Shown here in pieces: positions 6,756 through 7,631 of a DNA stretch of 7,631 nt. Made by a program: the position numbers and the translations under genes. The stretch comes from an uncultured Selenomonadales bacterium (GTDB lineage Bacteria; Bacillota_C; Negativicutes; Selenomonadales; Selenomonadaceae): positions 1 to 7,631 of the forward strand of contig CALCTX010000210.1 of NCBI GenBank assembly GCA_937907035.1. The letters run 5' to 3'. Positions within the stretch are counted from its first letter, which is position 1. Each line of letters starts with the position of its first letter. The notes below the pieces were generated by a model. The model did no database searches, was not told where the DNA came from, and saw only the letters and a program-made list of their open reading frames with translations.

Positions 6756-7631
6756 TGAAGATGAAGGATGGCTTCATCAACGTACTGAAGCCGCCGGGAA
6801 TGACCTCACATGATGTTGTGGGGGCTGTCCGGCGGCTTCTTAAATTGAAAAAAGTCGGTCATGCCGGAACTCTTGATCCCGGGGCAGCCGGAGTTTTGCC
6901 GGTAGCGGTTGGACGGGCGACAAGACTGATAGAATATGTTGCAGATGTAGATAAGTCGTATCGGGCGGAGCTCGTGTTTGGTATTGCTACTGACAGCGGC
7001 GATGATCTCGGAACTGTAATTGAGGCAGAACAAGAGTTTATTATGCCGTCAGAAGAGCAAATAAAGGCGGCGTTTACTGCTTTGACCGGAGAAATCGAGC
7101 AAATTCCTCCGGTTTATTCGGCTATAAAAATTCATGGACAGCGGGCTTGTGATTTGGCAAGGAAAAATATTGAGGTGGAAATTCCGGTTCGAAAAGTGAC
7201 GATTTATAATCTATCTTTACTTGAACGGCGTGAGAATACAATATTGTTTGATGTTCATTGTTCAAAAGGAACTTATATAAGAACATTGTGTGCCGATATT
7301 GGCAAGCGGTTGGGGATACCGGCTACGATGTCATTTTTGTTGCGTACCAGGGTTGGTGAATTCAGGGGTGCTGAAGCGGTTACTTTGGATGAACTGAGGC
7401 AACAGGGAGAAAATGCGATGATGACAGCGGAAAGTTGCTTGAAGGGAATGCCAAGGTTTGATTTGTGGGAACAGCGGGTAAAAGCTTTTTGCAATGGATT
7501 GCCGACCAGAGTTGCCGGCGAATGTGGAGCTGTACCATTAGCAGTATATTTTCAGGATGAGTTGTTGGGAATTGCCCGTTATGATCGGGAAAACAGTTCA
7601 ATAGTGCCGGTGAAAGTTTACAAAACTTTAT
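6755..7631 (+). CDS. truB: tRNA pseudouridine(55) synthase TruB (3' end cut by window)
   Basis: TruB isomerises U55 in the T loop of elongator tRNAs to pseudouridine and also acts as a tRNA folding chaperone. The window shows 292 codons and no stop, so only a few residues are missing compared with the family length of about 300. Motifs are FINVLKPPGMTSHDVV, GHAGTLDPGAAGVLPV with catalytic D41, YSAIKIHGQRACDLAR, and CSKGTYIRTLCADIG. The tail after about residue 240 looks like the PUA-type domain, with VKAFCNGLP and LLGIARY. The first ATG (6755) overlaps the nrnA stop as TAATG but is only four bases from GGGAG (6746-6750). ATG 6761 (residue 3) is ten bases away and equally possible. In relatives ribF usually follows. 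Confidence 0.95.
   Translation, partial: MKMKDGFINVLKPPGMTSHDVVGAVRRLLKLKKVGHAGTLDPGAAGVLPVAVGRATRLIEYVADVDKSYRAELVFGIATDSGDDLGTVIEAEQEFIMPSEEQIKAAFTALTGEIEQIPPVYSAIKIHGQRACDLARKNIEVEIPVRKVTIYNLSLLERRENTILFDVHCSKGTYIRTLCADIGKRLGIPATMSFLLRTRVGEFRGAEAVTLDELRQQGENAMMTAESCLKGMPRFDLWEQRVKAFCNGLPTRVAGECGAVPLAVYFQDELLGIARYDRENSSIVPVKVYKTL

Noticed and set aside
1..7631. Mobile elements, CRISPR arrays, tRNA or rRNA genes, defence or biosynthetic clusters
   Set aside because: I saw no transposase, regular spaced repeats, cloverleaf-like sequence or accessory gene. The operon is a conserved core region and no undescribed system is visible.

Overview
The window holds a classic Bacillota (Firmicutes) translation and transcription housekeeping operon on the + strand. 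The order is rimP, nusA, rnpM (ylxR), ylxQ, infB, rbfA, nrnA and truB, and truB runs off the right edge only a few codons before its expected end. This order, with nrnA between rbfA and truB, together with strong GGAGG-type ribosome binding sites, TTG and GTG starts and moderate GC content, fits a Clostridia- or Negativicutes-like anaerobe. A member of the Negativicutes is my best guess, but the sequence alone does not fix the genus.

Positions 1-244 (minus strand) hold the start of a small unrecognised gene that reads away from the operon. It has a strong ribosome binding site and an ATG. Its frame is broken by one in-frame TAA after 48 codons and then stays open to the window edge, so it looks like a decayed or miscalled gene. 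Positions 245-510 are non-coding. They contain a long, AT-rich, nearly perfect inverted repeat (301-352) that overlaps a candidate promoter for the minus-strand gene, an extended -10 promoter for the operon (383-411), and a GC-containing leader hairpin (441-468) just ahead of the rimP ribosome binding site.

Positions 511 to 7631 are the operon, with intergenic gaps of 0 to 18 bases, two start/stop overlaps (rbfA/nrnA and nrnA/truB) and no internal terminator. The products act together. RimP and RbfA mature the 30S subunit, and IF2 (infB) brings initiator tRNA to it. NusA controls pausing, termination and antitermination of RNA polymerase. RnpM and YlxQ are small RNA-binding proteins. NrnA removes the nanoRNAs left by RNA decay and hydrolyses pAp. 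TruB makes pseudouridine 55 in tRNA.

I see no mobile element, CRISPR array, tRNA, rRNA or defence system, and no undescribed multi-gene system. The points worth a second look are the long Asn/Gln/Arg-rich linker of IF2 with its internal repeats, the TTG-started basic N-terminal extension of NusA, the rimP leader hairpin and its possible alternative pairing with the ribosome binding site, the long palindrome at 301-352, and the interrupted minus-strand gene.
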